DNA from: Actinomadura rubteroloni
Lineage (GTDB): Bacteria; Actinomycetota; Actinomycetes; Streptosporangiales; Streptosporangiaceae
DNA length: 64,000 bases
Reading direction: 5' to 3'
Assembly: GCF_002911665.1 (NCBI RefSeq)
Contig: NZ_MTBP01000004.1
Location: forward strand, 62,001-126,000
Shown here: positions 1-10,284 of the stretch, in pieces
Numbering within the stretch: the first letter of the stretch is position 1
Layout of the letters: each line of letters opens with the position of its first letter
Notes under the pieces: model-generated
Seen by the model: the letters and a program-made list of their open reading frames with translations, nothing else
Told to the model about the DNA's origin: nothing
Databases searched by the model: none
Made by a program: the position numbers and the translations under genes

Positions 1-389
1 TCCACGCGCTCGCCCGCCTTGCCGGTGAGCCCGACGGCCTCCAGCATCGCGTCGGCCTTGCGCGCCGGCACCCCGTACAGGGACGCGAACGTCTGCAACT
101 GCTCGCGCGCGGTGAGCCGCTCGAAGAACGCCGACGCCTGCAACTGGACGCCGATGCGGGGCAGGAGCTTGGAGTTGCGCGGCCACGGCGGCAGGCCGAG
201 GACGGTGACCGTCCCCTCGTCGGCCTCCCGGAGACCCTCGATGATCTCCAGCGCCGTGGTCTTGCCCGCGCCGTTCGGGCCGAGGATGCCGAAGAACTCG
301 CCCTCCTCGACGGTGAACGAGACCCCGTCCACGGCACGGACGTCGCCGTACCGCTTGCGGAGCCCGTCCGCATTGATCGTGTGTGCCAT
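1..389 (-). CDS. ABC transporter ATP-binding protein, 3' end beyond window (partial)
   Basis: This is the N-terminal ~129 residues of an ABC-transporter ATPase of the DrrA/NodI (ABC-2 exporter) type. The Walker A GPNGAGKTT lies at residues ~37-45 and is followed by the typical LEIIEGL helix; the Q-loop region reads IGVQLQ. The gene runs off the left edge, so the signature motif, Walker B and any permease partner are not visible. The ATG at 389 is 7 nt after a TAAGGT box (402-397, minus strand), so the mRNA is probably leaderless. It is divergent from parE. The substrate cannot be told from this fragment. Confidence 0.9.
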   Translation of the reverse strand, partial: MAHTINADGLRKRYGDVRAVDGVSFTVEEGEFFGILGPNGAGKTTALEIIEGLREADEGTVTVLGLPPWPRNSKLLPRIGVQLQASAFFERLTAREQLQTFASLYGVPARKADAMLEAVGLTGKAGERV

Positions 390-585
390 GATCGGGACCT
401 TAGGGCCGAGACGGCCCCGGGACACCCGCCCGGAGGTGGATCCGGCGTCTCCACCCCCGGTCGCGCGGCCGGGGGCGGACGGCGGCGAGCCTGGCGGAGG
501 AATGTCGGAACCCGGGGGTACTCTCGTCCCCGGCGGACGGAGATCGCCCGCCTGACCCGGCTCGCCCCCGAGGAGCGCACGCACG
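390..585. promoter_or_regulatory. Divergent promoter region between ABC ATPase and parE
   Basis: This 196-bp gap contains no credible gene. On the minus strand TAAGGT (402-397) sits 7 nt before the ABC ATPase start. On the plus strand TACTCT (519-524) is a plausible -10 for parE and would give a leader of roughly 55 nt that includes an AGGAG ribosome-binding site at 571-575. Both boxes are judged by eye. Confidence 0.5.
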
Positions 586-2676
<2,091 letters not shown>

Positions 2677-2720
2677 CCCGGCTGCGCGTGCGTGATCACT
2701 CTCCGTCTAGAGTGGTGACG

Positions 2721-3332
2721 GTGAGCGATGGAACCGGTGTGCCGCCGGACGACGACCTCCGCGAGCAGATCGTGCGGGCCGCGACGCGGCTGTTCGCCGA
2801 GCTGGGCTACGACGCCACCCCGCTGGACCTGATCGCCGACACGGCCGGGACCGGCACCGGCATGGTCACCGGCCTGGTCGGCGGCAAGCAGGCCCTGTAC
2901 CTGGAGGTCATGCGACGGGCGTACGAGGCGGAGCAGGAGATGCTGGCCGCCGCGACGGACGCGTTCACCCCGTCCGTCGAGGGCGCCGTCGCGCTCGTGG
3001 ACGCGGTGCTGGACTTCTACGCCGCGAACCCGCAGTTCCGCGCGCTGTGGATGCACCGGTGGCTGGCCGACGCCGCCGACACCGAGAGCCTGGAGGCCGA
3101 GTACGTGCTGTCGCAGACGCGGCACGTCATGGAGCGGACGCGGGAGCTGGTCCCGCCGGACGTCGACGCGTACTACCTCGTCGCGACCGTCATCTGGACG
3201 GTCTTCGGGTTCCTCGCGGGCGGCCGGCCGACGCAGGGCCTGCCGTCCCGGCACCATCCCGACGCCGCCGAGATCGAGCGGTTCCGGGGCTACCTCCACG
3301 TCCTGACCAGGCGGATGGTCGCCCCCTGCTGA
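2721..3332 (+). CDS. TetR/AcrR family transcriptional regulator
   Basis: A 203-residue repressor-type protein with an N-terminal TetR helix-turn-helix (REQIVRAATRLFAELGYDAT at the start, residues ~12-55) and an unrelated-looking helical ligand domain. The helix that normally reads T-x-x-x-I-A is LDLIADTAGTGTGMV, a slightly divergent recognition region. The GTG at 2721 is preferred over GTGs at 2712 and 2715 because TAGAGT at 2708-2713 places the predicted transcript start on it (leaderless). It lies 44 nt after parE in the same direction. Its target is unknown. Confidence 0.8.
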   Translation: MSDGTGVPPDDDLREQIVRAATRLFAELGYDATPLDLIADTAGTGTGMVTGLVGGKQALYLEVMRRAYEAEQEMLAAATDAFTPSVEGAVALVDAVLDFYAANPQFRALWMHRWLADAADTESLEAEYVLSQTRHVMERTRELVPPDVDAYYLVATVIWTVFGFLAGGRPTQGLPSRHHPDAAEIERFRGYLHVLTRRMVAPC

Positions 3333-3413
3333 GCCCCTCCACCCCCGGGTGGAAGGGCGCAACCCGTCCGCGCTCCGATGCCCGCCGGTCCGCCGCGGCC
3401 TAGCGTTGAACCC

Positions 3414-3899
3414 ATGAGCACCGCAGCAGAGATCGCCCTCGTCGTCGTCGCGCTCGGCTTCGTCCTGAGCCGCCAGCTCTCCTCCCGCCCGCTGGAGGAG
3501 AAGTCCTCCTTCCGGGTGCCGCTGATCCTCGCCGCCGTCGGCCTGTTCAGCGGCGGCCTGATCGACCGCGACCACCTCGCCATGAGCGTGACGCTGCTCG
3601 TCGCGGGCCTCGTCGTCGCGCTCGGGTCGGGCGTCGTGCGGGCGCTGACCGTCCGGGTCTGGCGCGCCGAGGACGGCACGCTCTGGCGCGGCGGGACGGC
3701 CTGGACGCTCGCCGCCTGGGTCAGTTCGGTCCTGCTGCGCGTCGGGCTCGTCGTCGCGGGCCACGTCACCGGCGCGGCGTCGGAGGGCGGCGGGCTGCTC
3801 CTGTTCCTCGGGCTGACGCTGGTCGTGCAGAACGCGCTGGTCGTCTACCGGGCGCGCACGCTCGTCCCGGCGCCCGCCGTGCAGGCCGTGGCCGTCTGA
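3414..3899 (+). CDS. DUF1453-like integral membrane protein
   Basis: A 161-residue protein with about five hydrophobic helices: N-terminal ~5-20, ~37-50, a pair near 60-80, one near 100-120 and one near 125-145. It ends in a short Pro/Ala/Val-rich tail. The layout resembles CcdC/DUF1453 membrane proteins, whose function is unknown to me. The ATG at 3414 follows TAGCGT (3401-3406) by 7 nt, so it is probably leaderless. Its stop overlaps the start of the downstream histidine kinase by one base (TGATG), so it is probably made together with that signalling pair and may be part of its membrane input. Confidence 0.75.
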   Translation: MSTAAEIALVVVALGFVLSRQLSSRPLEEKSSFRVPLILAAVGLFSGGLIDRDHLAMSVTLLVAGLVVALGSGVVRALTVRVWRAEDGTLWRGGTAWTLAAWVSSVLLRVGLVVAGHVTGAASEGGGLLLFLGLTLVVQNALVVYRARTLVPAPAVQAVAV

Positions 3900-5068
3900 T
3901 GCAGCCGCGACGCCCGGCCGGGGACCGGTGGCTCAGCAGGGTGCTGCTGACCGCCGGCCTCGGCTGGGCGGGCTTCTCCTATCTGCGCTCGGTCGGCGAG
4001 ACCTCGCCGCGGCCCGCCCTGCACGGGGCGGGCCTCGCCGTCGTGGTGCTCAACGTCGTGACGGTCGCGCTGCTCGGGGCGTGCATCGGACTGTCCCGGC
4101 GGGCCGATCGCGTCTGCAAGCGGACCGGCGGCCGGGACGCGGGGACGCGCGACGCGCGGCTCGCCGTCGTCCTGGCGGGCCTCGCGCTCGTGACCGCGCT
4201 CGCGTTGTACGGCGTGGCGTCCCGGTCGGGCGGCGGGTTCACGTTCGCGATGGTCGCGCTGTGGTCGCTCGTGGTGCGGCTCGGCCTGGCGTGGGCGGTC
4301 GCGGCGGGCGGCGCGACGCTGCTGGCGACGGCCGCCATCAGCGAGGCCATCCGTCCGGACGGCCCCGACCTCGGCCTGCTCGCCGCCGGGCTCGGCGTGC
4401 TCGTCGGCGCGATCGCCACCCGGCAGCGGCGGCTCGCCGAGACCGCCGCGCGCCGTGCCGAGGCCGAGACGATCGCGCTGGCCGAGCGGTCCCGGATGGC
4501 GCGGGAGATTCACGACATCCTCGCCCATTCGCTGTCGGCGCAGGTCGTCCATCTGGAGGCGGCACGGCTGCTGCTGGCACGCGACGGCGACGGGCAGGCG
4601 CTCGAGCAGGTCGAACGCGCCGGACGGCTCGCGCGGTCCGGGCTGGAGGAGACCCGGCGGGCGCTCGCGGCGCTGCGCGGCGACGCGCCCCCGCTGGACG
4701 AGGCGCTGGAGAGCCTGGCCGCCGACTTCCGGGGCGGCACCGGCCGCGCCTGCCCCGTCGAGGTGACCGGGACGGCCCGGGAGGTCGCCCCGCCGGTCGC
4801 GCTCGCGGTCGTCCGGACGGCGCAGGAGGCGCTGACCAACACCCGCAAGCACGCCCCCGGCGCCGACGCCCGGATCGCGCTGCGCTACACCGAGCGGGAG
4901 ATCGTCCTGGACGTCGCCGACACCGGCGGCACCGAACCGCCGCTGGACCTCGCGAGCGGCGGCTACGGCCTGGTCGGCATGCGCGAACGCGCGGCGCTGA
5001 TCGGTGGGACCCTGGAGACCGGACCGGACGAGAAGGGCTTCACAGTGTCGCTACGGGTGCCGTCATGA
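3899..5068 (+). CDS. Sensor histidine kinase, NarL/DesK type
   Basis: A 389-residue membrane histidine kinase. About the first 165 residues are hydrophobic and form the sensing part. Next comes a HisKA_3 dimerisation helix with the phospho-acceptor in MAREIHDILAHSL, then an HATPase_c domain with N-box EALTNTRKHAPG and G-box GGYGLVGMRERA. No extracellular sensor domain is seen, so the signal is probably detected in or at the membrane. It overlaps the preceding membrane-protein gene by 1 nt and the following response regulator by 4 nt (ATGA), making one translational unit. Confidence 0.93.
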   Translation: MQPRRPAGDRWLSRVLLTAGLGWAGFSYLRSVGETSPRPALHGAGLAVVVLNVVTVALLGACIGLSRRADRVCKRTGGRDAGTRDARLAVVLAGLALVTALALYGVASRSGGGFTFAMVALWSLVVRLGLAWAVAAGGATLLATAAISEAIRPDGPDLGLLAAGLGVLVGAIATRQRRLAETAARRAEAETIALAERSRMAREIHDILAHSLSAQVVHLEAARLLLARDGDGQALEQVERAGRLARSGLEETRRALAALRGDAPPLDEALESLAADFRGGTGRACPVEVTGTAREVAPPVALAVVRTAQEALTNTRKHAPGADARIALRYTEREIVLDVADTGGTEPPLDLASGGYGLVGMRERAALIGGTLETGPDEKGFTVSLRVPS

Positions 5069-5721
5069 CGGGCCGGACGAGGATCCTGGTCGTGGACGAC
5101 CAGACCGTCGTGCGGGAGGGCCTGATCCTCCTGCTGAACCTGCTGCCCGACATCGAGGTCGTCGGGTCGGCCGGGGACGGGGAGCGGGCGGTGGAGCTGG
5201 TCGCCGAGCTGCGGCCCGAGGTCGTCCTGATGGACCTGCGGATGCCGCGCGTGGACGGCGCCGAGGCCACCCGGCGGATCAAGGCCGACCATCCCGAGGT
5301 GGAGGTCGTCGTCCTCACCACCTACGCCGACGACGAGTCGATCTTCGCGGCGCTGCGCGCGGGCGCCCGCGGCTACCTCACCAAGGACGCCGGCGCCGAC
5401 GAGATCGCCCGCGCGGTCGCGGCGGTGCGCGGCGGCGCCGCCCAGCTCGACCCGGCCGTGCAGCGGCGGCTCGTGGAGGCGGTCGCGTCGGGGGAGCGGC
5501 CGGCGGCGGCGCCCGGCGGGCTGCCCGACGGGCTGACCCCGCGCGAGGCCGAGGTGCTGCGGCTCATCGCGCGGGGCCTGTCCAACGCCGAGATCGCCCG
5601 GGACCTGTTCATCTCCGAGGCGACGGTGAAGTCCCACATCAACAACCTGTTCGCGAAGGCAGGGCTGCGCGACCGCGCCCAGGCCGTCACCTACGCGTAC
5701 CGGAACGGCATGGCGGACTGA
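5065..5721 (+). CDS. Response regulator, NarL/LuxR type
   Basis: A 218-residue response regulator. The receiver domain carries the acidic pair VVDDQ, the phospho-acceptor in LMDLRMPRVDG, the switch Thr in LTTY and the Lys in YLTKDA. The C-terminal LuxR helix-turn-helix has LTPREAEVLRLIARGLSNAE and an ATVKSHINNLFAK recognition helix. The ATG overlaps the kinase stop by 4 nt, which identifies the kinase at 3899-5068 as its partner. It converges on the thioredoxin-fold gene with only a 10-nt gap and no obvious hairpin between them. Confidence 0.95.
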   Translation: MTGRTRILVVDDQTVVREGLILLLNLLPDIEVVGSAGDGERAVELVAELRPEVVLMDLRMPRVDGAEATRRIKADHPEVEVVVLTTYADDESIFAALRAGARGYLTKDAGADEIARAVAAVRGGAAQLDPAVQRRLVEAVASGERPAAAPGGLPDGLTPREAEVLRLIARGLSNAEIARDLFISEATVKSHINNLFAKAGLRDRAQAVTYAYRNGMAD

Positions 5722-5731
5722 CGGCGTCCGC

Positions 5732-6301
5732 TCAGCCGGGCTCGTTGCCGGGCCGCCACTTGACGCCGCAGCCGAGCGACGGCGTGTGCGGCTCGGGCAC
5801 CGGCTCGCCCGCGAGGACCAGGTCGAGCGCGGCCCGCAGCGTCGCCCCGTTGGACGGGACGTCGTTGCGGGGCCGCGCGCCGTCGAACTCGCCCCGGTAG
5901 GCCAGCCGCCGCGCCGCGTCGTAGAGGAAGAAGTCCGGGGTGCAGGCGGCGCGGTAGGCGAGCGCGACCTCCTGCGTGTCGTCCAGCAGGTAGGGGAACG
6001 TGAAGCCCGCGCGCCCGGCCTGCTCGACGAGGTGCTCGGCGTCGTCGTCGGGGTAGCGGTCGGTGTCGTTGCTGCCGATGCCGACCGTGGCGACGCCCCG
6101 CGCCGCGTACTCGGCCGTCACCGCGCCGAGCGCCGTCTCGATGCGCCGGACGTAGGGGCAGTGGTTGGACAGGAACACCACCAGCACGGCCGCCGCGTCG
6201 CCGGTGTCGGCGAGCGAGAACGGCTTGCCGCCGTCGGCGGCGGGGAGCGTGAACTCGGGAGCGGGCGTGCCCAGCGGAACCATGAACGAGTTGATCGCCA
6301 T
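5732..6301 (-). CDS. Thioredoxin-fold protein (AhpC/TSA-Redoxin group)
   Basis: A 189-residue cytosolic thioredoxin-fold protein of the group often annotated simply as thioredoxin family protein. It has the peroxiredoxin-like opening GTPAPEFTLP, a single redox Cys in SNHCPYVRR where thioredoxins have CxxC, the cis-Pro loop region ACTPDFFLYD, and the family's closing LGCGVKWRPGNEP with a further Cys. The start at 6301 is chosen over an in-frame codon at 6373 because the intervening 24 residues are Gly/Arg-rich and unlike the family. It probably acts as a thiol reductase or peroxide-linked protein; no substrate can be inferred from its neighbours. Confidence 0.85.
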   Translation of the reverse strand: MAINSFMVPLGTPAPEFTLPAADGGKPFSLADTGDAAAVLVVFLSNHCPYVRRIETALGAVTAEYAARGVATVGIGSNDTDRYPDDDAEHLVEQAGRAGFTFPYLLDDTQEVALAYRAACTPDFFLYDAARRLAYRGEFDGARPRNDVPSNGATLRAALDLVLAGEPVPEPHTPSLGCGVKWRPGNEPG

Positions 6302-6532
6302 GCGGCCATTGTGACCGACGCCCCGCCCGCCGCCCGCCTGCCGCCCGCGGATCGGCGGAACTGGAACGATCACGACCGGCCGCCGACCCCGCGGGAACGC
6401 GCCCCGGCATCTCGTCCGCCCGCGCGCCCCACGAAGATCAACGCATCCGTCGCCCCGTCAGGACGCCGCTCACCCGCGTCCGCCCGAACGCGGGTTCGTG
6501 CGTGCGGCGATCACCTGGCTCCGCCGGGCTCG

Positions 6533-6566
6533 CGCGCCCGCGCCGCCTCGCGGCGGCGCGGGCGCG
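6533..6566 (-). terminator. Hairpin terminator downstream of parC
   Basis: A perfect 15-bp GC stem (6533-6547 with 6552-6566) closed by a TCGC tetraloop lies 7 nt past the parC stop. There is no run of T on either side, so it would be a Rho-independent terminator of the GC-only actinobacterial kind or a 3' stabilising hairpin. The remaining sequence from 6302 to 6532 shows no gene. Confidence 0.65.
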
Positions 6567-6573
6567 GGCCGGG

Positions 6574-9063
6574 TCACTCCTCGGGCGCGGCGGGGGTCTC
6601 CGGGGCGGACGGGCCGATGGGGCCGCCGACCATGCCGAGGGCGGCGGGGAGCCGCTCGCCGGAGCCGTCGCGGCGGCCCAGCTCGACGTCCAGGTCCGCC
6701 GGCCTGCCGTCCGGGGTCGCCGCGCGGAGCGGGACGGGACCGGCCCAGGCGAGGATCAGCGCGTCCTCGCCCTTGAGGAAGCGGTGCGAGCGGACGCCGC
6801 CGGTCGCGCGGCCCTTGGGCGGGAAGTCGGCGTAGTCGGCGAGCTTCACCGCGCCGGTCTGCGTGCCGGGCAGCGCCTCCGACGACCCCGAGACGGTCAG
6901 GACCCGGGACGGACGGGACGGGTCGACCGCGCCGAACCACAGGACGCGCGCGTCCGCGCCGAGCTTGATGCCCGCCACGCCGCCCGCCGTGCGGCCCTGC
7001 GGCCGGACGATCGACGCCTTGTAGCGCAGGAGCTGCGCGTCGGTGGTGATGAAGACCAGGTCGTGGTCCTCGGAGAGGAGCTGGGCGGCGCCGACGACGC
7101 GGTCGCCGTCCTTCAGGGTGATGACCTCGAACTCGTCCCGGTTGGCGGGGAAGTCCGGCACCACCCGCTTGACGACGCCGTGCGCGGTGCCGAGCGCCAG
7201 GCCGCCCCCGGCGCCGGTGAGGGAGCCCAGACCGACGACCGTCTCGTCCGGTTCCAGATCGACGTACTCGGTGACCGGCGCGCCGCCCGCCAGCGACGGC
7301 GGCGACGCCGAGGGCGGCAGGGCGGGCAGGTCCAGGACGGCCACGCGGATCATCCGGCCCGCCGAGGTCACCGCGCCGAACTCGCCGCGCGCCGTCGCCG
7401 GGACGACCGACAGCAGGACGTCGTGCGCGGAGCGTCCGCCGTCCGCGGGCAGGGGCGCGGCGCCCTGCGTCCGGGCGAGCTGGCCCGTCGCCGACAGCAG
7501 GACGAGCACCGGGTCGTCGGCGACCTCCAGCGGCACGTCGGCGGTGCGGGCCTCGCCGGACGCCTCCAGCAGCACCGTCCGGCGCGGGGTCGCGAACTCC
7601 TTGGCGACGTCGGCCAGCTCGCGCGACACGACCTTGCGCAGCCTGGTCTCCGACTCCAGGATCGCGGTCAGCTCGGCGATCTCCTTGGCGAGCTGCTCCT
7701 TCTCCTTCTCCAGCTCCAGCCGGTCGAAGCGGGTGAGGCGGCGCAGCGGCGTGTCCAGGATGTACTGCGCCTGGATCTCCGACAGCGAGAAGATCTGCAT
7801 GAGCCGCTGCCGGGCCTGCCCGGCGTCGTCGCTCTGCCGGATGACCTGGATGACCTCGTCGATGTTCAGCAGCGCGACGAGCAGGCCGTCGACCAGGTGC
7901 AGGCGGTCGGCGCGCTTGCGGCGGCGGAACTCCGAGCGGCGCCGCACGACGTCGATGCGGTGGTTGACGTAGACGCCGAGCAGGTCGCGCAGGCCGAGCG
8001 TGCGGGGCTGGCCGTCCACCAGCGCGACGTTGTTGATCCCGAACGTCTCCTCCATCGGCGTGAGGCGGTACAGCTCCGCCAGCACCGCCTCCGGGTGGAA
8101 GCCGTTCTTGATCTCGATGACGAGCTGCAGCCCGACCGTCCGGTCGGTGAGGTCCTTCAGGTCGGCGATGCCGTTGAGCTTCTTGGCGTTGACCAGTTCC
8201 TTGATCTTGGCCTTGACGCGCTCGGGACCGACCGCGTACGGCAGCTCGGTGACGACGATGCCCTTGCGGCGCGGCGTCACGTTCTCGATCCGGACGGTCG
8301 CGCGGGTGCGGAACGTGCCGCGCCCGGTGGCGTAGGCGTCGCGGACGCCGTCCAGCCCGGCGATCCGCCCGCCCGTCGGCAGGTCGGGGCCGGGGACGAA
8401 CCGCATGAGGTCGTCCAACGTGGCGTCGGGGTGGTCGATGAGGTGCCGCGCCGCCGCGATGACCTCGCCGAGGTTGTGCGGGGCCATGTTGGTGGCCATG
8501 CCGACCGCGATGCCGGACGTCCCGTTGACGAGCAGGTTCGGGAACGCCGCCGGGAGGATCTCCGGCTCCTGCTCCTGCCCGTCGTAGTTGGGCCGGAAGT
8601 CGACGGTCTCCTCGTCGATCGAGGCGACCATCAGCATCGCCTCGCGGGACAGCCGCGCCTCGGTGTACCGCATGGCGGCGGGCATGTCGTCGCCGCCGAG
8701 CGAGCCGAAGTTGCCGTGCCCGTCGACCAGCGGCATCCGCATGGCCCACGGCTGGGCCATGCGGACCATCGCGTCGTAGATGGGGCTGTCGCCGTGCGGG
8801 TGCAGCTTGCCCATCACCTCGCCCACGACGCGGGCGCACTTGACGTGCCCCCGGTCGGGCCGCAGGCCCATCTCGCTCATCGAGTACAGGATCCGGCGCT
8901 GGACGGGCTTCAGGCCGTCCCGGGCGTCGGGCAGCGCCCGCTGGTAGATGACCGAGTAGGCGTACTCGAGGTAGCTGCCGCGCATCTCCTCGGAGACGTC
9001 GATGTCGACGATGTTCTCGTCGAAGTCCGGCGGGGGAGGGGCCTGGGATCCGCGTCGTGCCAT
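6574..9063 (-). CDS. parC: DNA topoisomerase IV / gyrase-type subunit A (ParC)
   Basis: An 829-residue breakage-reunion subunit of a type IIA topoisomerase. The winged-helix region includes RDGLKPVQRRILY, and the DNA-cleaving Tyr is ~Y133 in AAMRYTEARLS. The quinolone-resistance region reads HPHGDSPIYDAM, with the Ser and Asp positions (~93 and ~97) that confer susceptibility when unchanged. The C-terminal half is a beta-pinwheel DNA-wrapping domain followed by an acidic Pro/Glu tail. ATG 9063 is preferred to GTG 9069; a CACAAT box 7 nt upstream suggests a leaderless message. Partner of parE at 586-2676. In streptomycetes the two genes also lie several genes apart and in opposite orientation. 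Confidence 0.95.
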   Translation of the reverse strand: MARRGSQAPPPPDFDENIVDIDVSEEMRGSYLEYAYSVIYQRALPDARDGLKPVQRRILYSMSEMGLRPDRGHVKCARVVGEVMGKLHPHGDSPIYDAMVRMAQPWAMRMPLVDGHGNFGSLGGDDMPAAMRYTEARLSREAMLMVASIDEETVDFRPNYDGQEQEPEILPAAFPNLLVNGTSGIAVGMATNMAPHNLGEVIAAARHLIDHPDATLDDLMRFVPGPDLPTGGRIAGLDGVRDAYATGRGTFRTRATVRIENVTPRRKGIVVTELPYAVGPERVKAKIKELVNAKKLNGIADLKDLTDRTVGLQLVIEIKNGFHPEAVLAELYRLTPMEETFGINNVALVDGQPRTLGLRDLLGVYVNHRIDVVRRRSEFRRRKRADRLHLVDGLLVALLNIDEVIQVIRQSDDAGQARQRLMQIFSLSEIQAQYILDTPLRRLTRFDRLELEKEKEQLAKEIAELTAILESETRLRKVVSRELADVAKEFATPRRTVLLEASGEARTADVPLEVADDPVLVLLSATGQLARTQGAAPLPADGGRSAHDVLLSVVPATARGEFGAVTSAGRMIRVAVLDLPALPPSASPPSLAGGAPVTEYVDLEPDETVVGLGSLTGAGGGLALGTAHGVVKRVVPDFPANRDEFEVITLKDGDRVVGAAQLLSEDHDLVFITTDAQLLRYKASIVRPQGRTAGGVAGIKLGADARVLWFGAVDPSRPSRVLTVSGSSEALPGTQTGAVKLADYADFPPKGRATGGVRSHRFLKGEDALILAWAGPVPLRAATPDGRPADLDVELGRRDGSGERLPAALGMVGGPIGPSAPETPAAPEE

Positions 9064-9108
9064 GCGCACAATTGTGACCGCTCCCGGTGACAGTTGCGCA
9101 CGGCGCGC

Positions 9109-10284
9109 TCAGCGGAAGGCGGGGATCCCGGTGAGCGCCTGCCCGATCACCAGCGCGTGCATCTCGGCGGTGCCCTCGTAGGTGAGGACGGACTCCAGGT
9201 TGTTCATGTGCCGGATCACCGGGTATTCGAGCGAGATGCCGTTGGCGCCGAGGATCGTCCGGGCCGTCCGGCACACGTCCAGCGCCTCGCGGACGTTGTT
9301 CAGCTTGCCGAAACTGACCTGTTCGGGACGCAGCCGGCCGGCGTCCTTGAGCCGTCCGAGGTGCAGCGCGAGCAGCAGCGCCTTGTGGATTTCGAGGGCC
9401 ATGTCGGCGAGCTTGGCCTGCGTGAGCTGGAACCCGGCGATGGGACGGCCGAACTGGACGCGCGTCCCGGCGTAGTCGACGGCGGTCTCCAGCGCGGAGC
9501 GTCCCGCGCCGACGGCGCCCCAGACGATGCCGTAGCGGGCCTCGTTGAGGCAGCTCAGCGGCGCCTTGAGCCCGGTGCCGTCCGGCAGCGCGGCGTCGGC
9601 GGGCAGCCGGACGTCGTCCAGGACGAGTTCGCTGGTCACCGAGGCGCGCAGCGACATCTTGCGGTGCATCAGCGGCGCGGAGAACCCGGGCGCGGACGTG
9701 GGGACGACGAAGCCCCGGACGCCGTCCTCGGCACGCGCCCACACGACGGCGACGTCCGCGACGGACCCGTTGGTGATCCACATCTTGCGGCCGTTCAGCA
9801 CCCAGTCGGTGCCGTCGCGGCGCGCGGACGTGCGCATCGAGCCGGGGTCGGAGCCGTGGTCGGGCTCGGTGAGGCCGAAGCAGCCGATGGCCTCCCCGGC
9901 GGCCATGCGCGGGAGCCACTGCCGCTTCTGTTCCTCCGAGCCCCACCGCCAGATCGCGTACATGGCCAGCGAGCCCTGGACGGACACGAGCGACCGGATG
10001 CCCGAGTCGCACGCCTCCAACTCCAGGCAGGCCAGGCCGTACGCGACGGCGCTCGTCCCGGCGCATCCGTAGCCTTGCAGGTGCATCCCGAGCAGGCCCA
10101 GCTTGCCCATCTCCCGGGCCAGATCGCGGACGCCGGGCAGTTCGCCGCGCTCGAACCACTCCGCGACGTGCGGGGTGATGTTCTCCGCGCAGAAGCTCCG
10201 CACGGTGTCGCGGATGTCGATCTCCTCGGCCGACAGCAGGGAATCGACGGCGAGCGGGTCGCGCGGGTCGAACGGGACGCTCAT
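9109..10284 (-). CDS. gcdH: Acyl-CoA dehydrogenase, glutaryl-CoA dehydrogenase type
   Basis: A 391-residue flavoprotein of the acyl-CoA dehydrogenase family. It carries the FAD/substrate loop CFGLTEPDHGSDPGSM, the KMWITNGSVAD motif, and the catalytic glutamate in LTYEGTAEMH near the C-terminus. This spacing of the catalytic Glu and the TEPDHGSDP loop are those of glutaryl-CoA dehydrogenases, which oxidise and decarboxylate glutaryl-CoA to crotonyl-CoA in lysine and tryptophan breakdown. Its start overlaps the stop of the upstream CoA-transferase by 4 nt, and that pairing (glutarate activated to glutaryl-CoA, then oxidised) supports the assignment. Substrate remains an inference. Confidence 0.85.
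   Translation of the reverse strand: MSVPFDPRDPLAVDSLLSAEEIDIRDTVRSFCAENITPHVAEWFERGELPGVRDLAREMGKLGLLGMHLQGYGCAGTSAVAYGLACLELEACDSGIRSLVSVQGSLAMYAIWRWGSEEQKRQWLPRMAAGEAIGCFGLTEPDHGSDPGSMRTSARRDGTDWVLNGRKMWITNGSVADVAVVWARAEDGVRGFVVPTSAPGFSAPLMHRKMSLRASVTSELVLDDVRLPADAALPDGTGLKAPLSCLNEARYGIVWGAVGAGRSALETAVDYAGTRVQFGRPIAGFQLTQAKLADMALEIHKALLLALHLGRLKDAGRLRPEQVSFGKLNNVREALDVCRTARTILGANGISLEYPVIRHMNNLESVLTYEGTAEMHALVIGQALTGIPAFR

Noticed and set aside
6470..10159. 1229-codon minus-strand open frame spanning parC and the acyl-CoA dehydrogenase gene
   Set aside because: Arg/Pro-rich translation in another frame of two well-recognised genes on the same strand.
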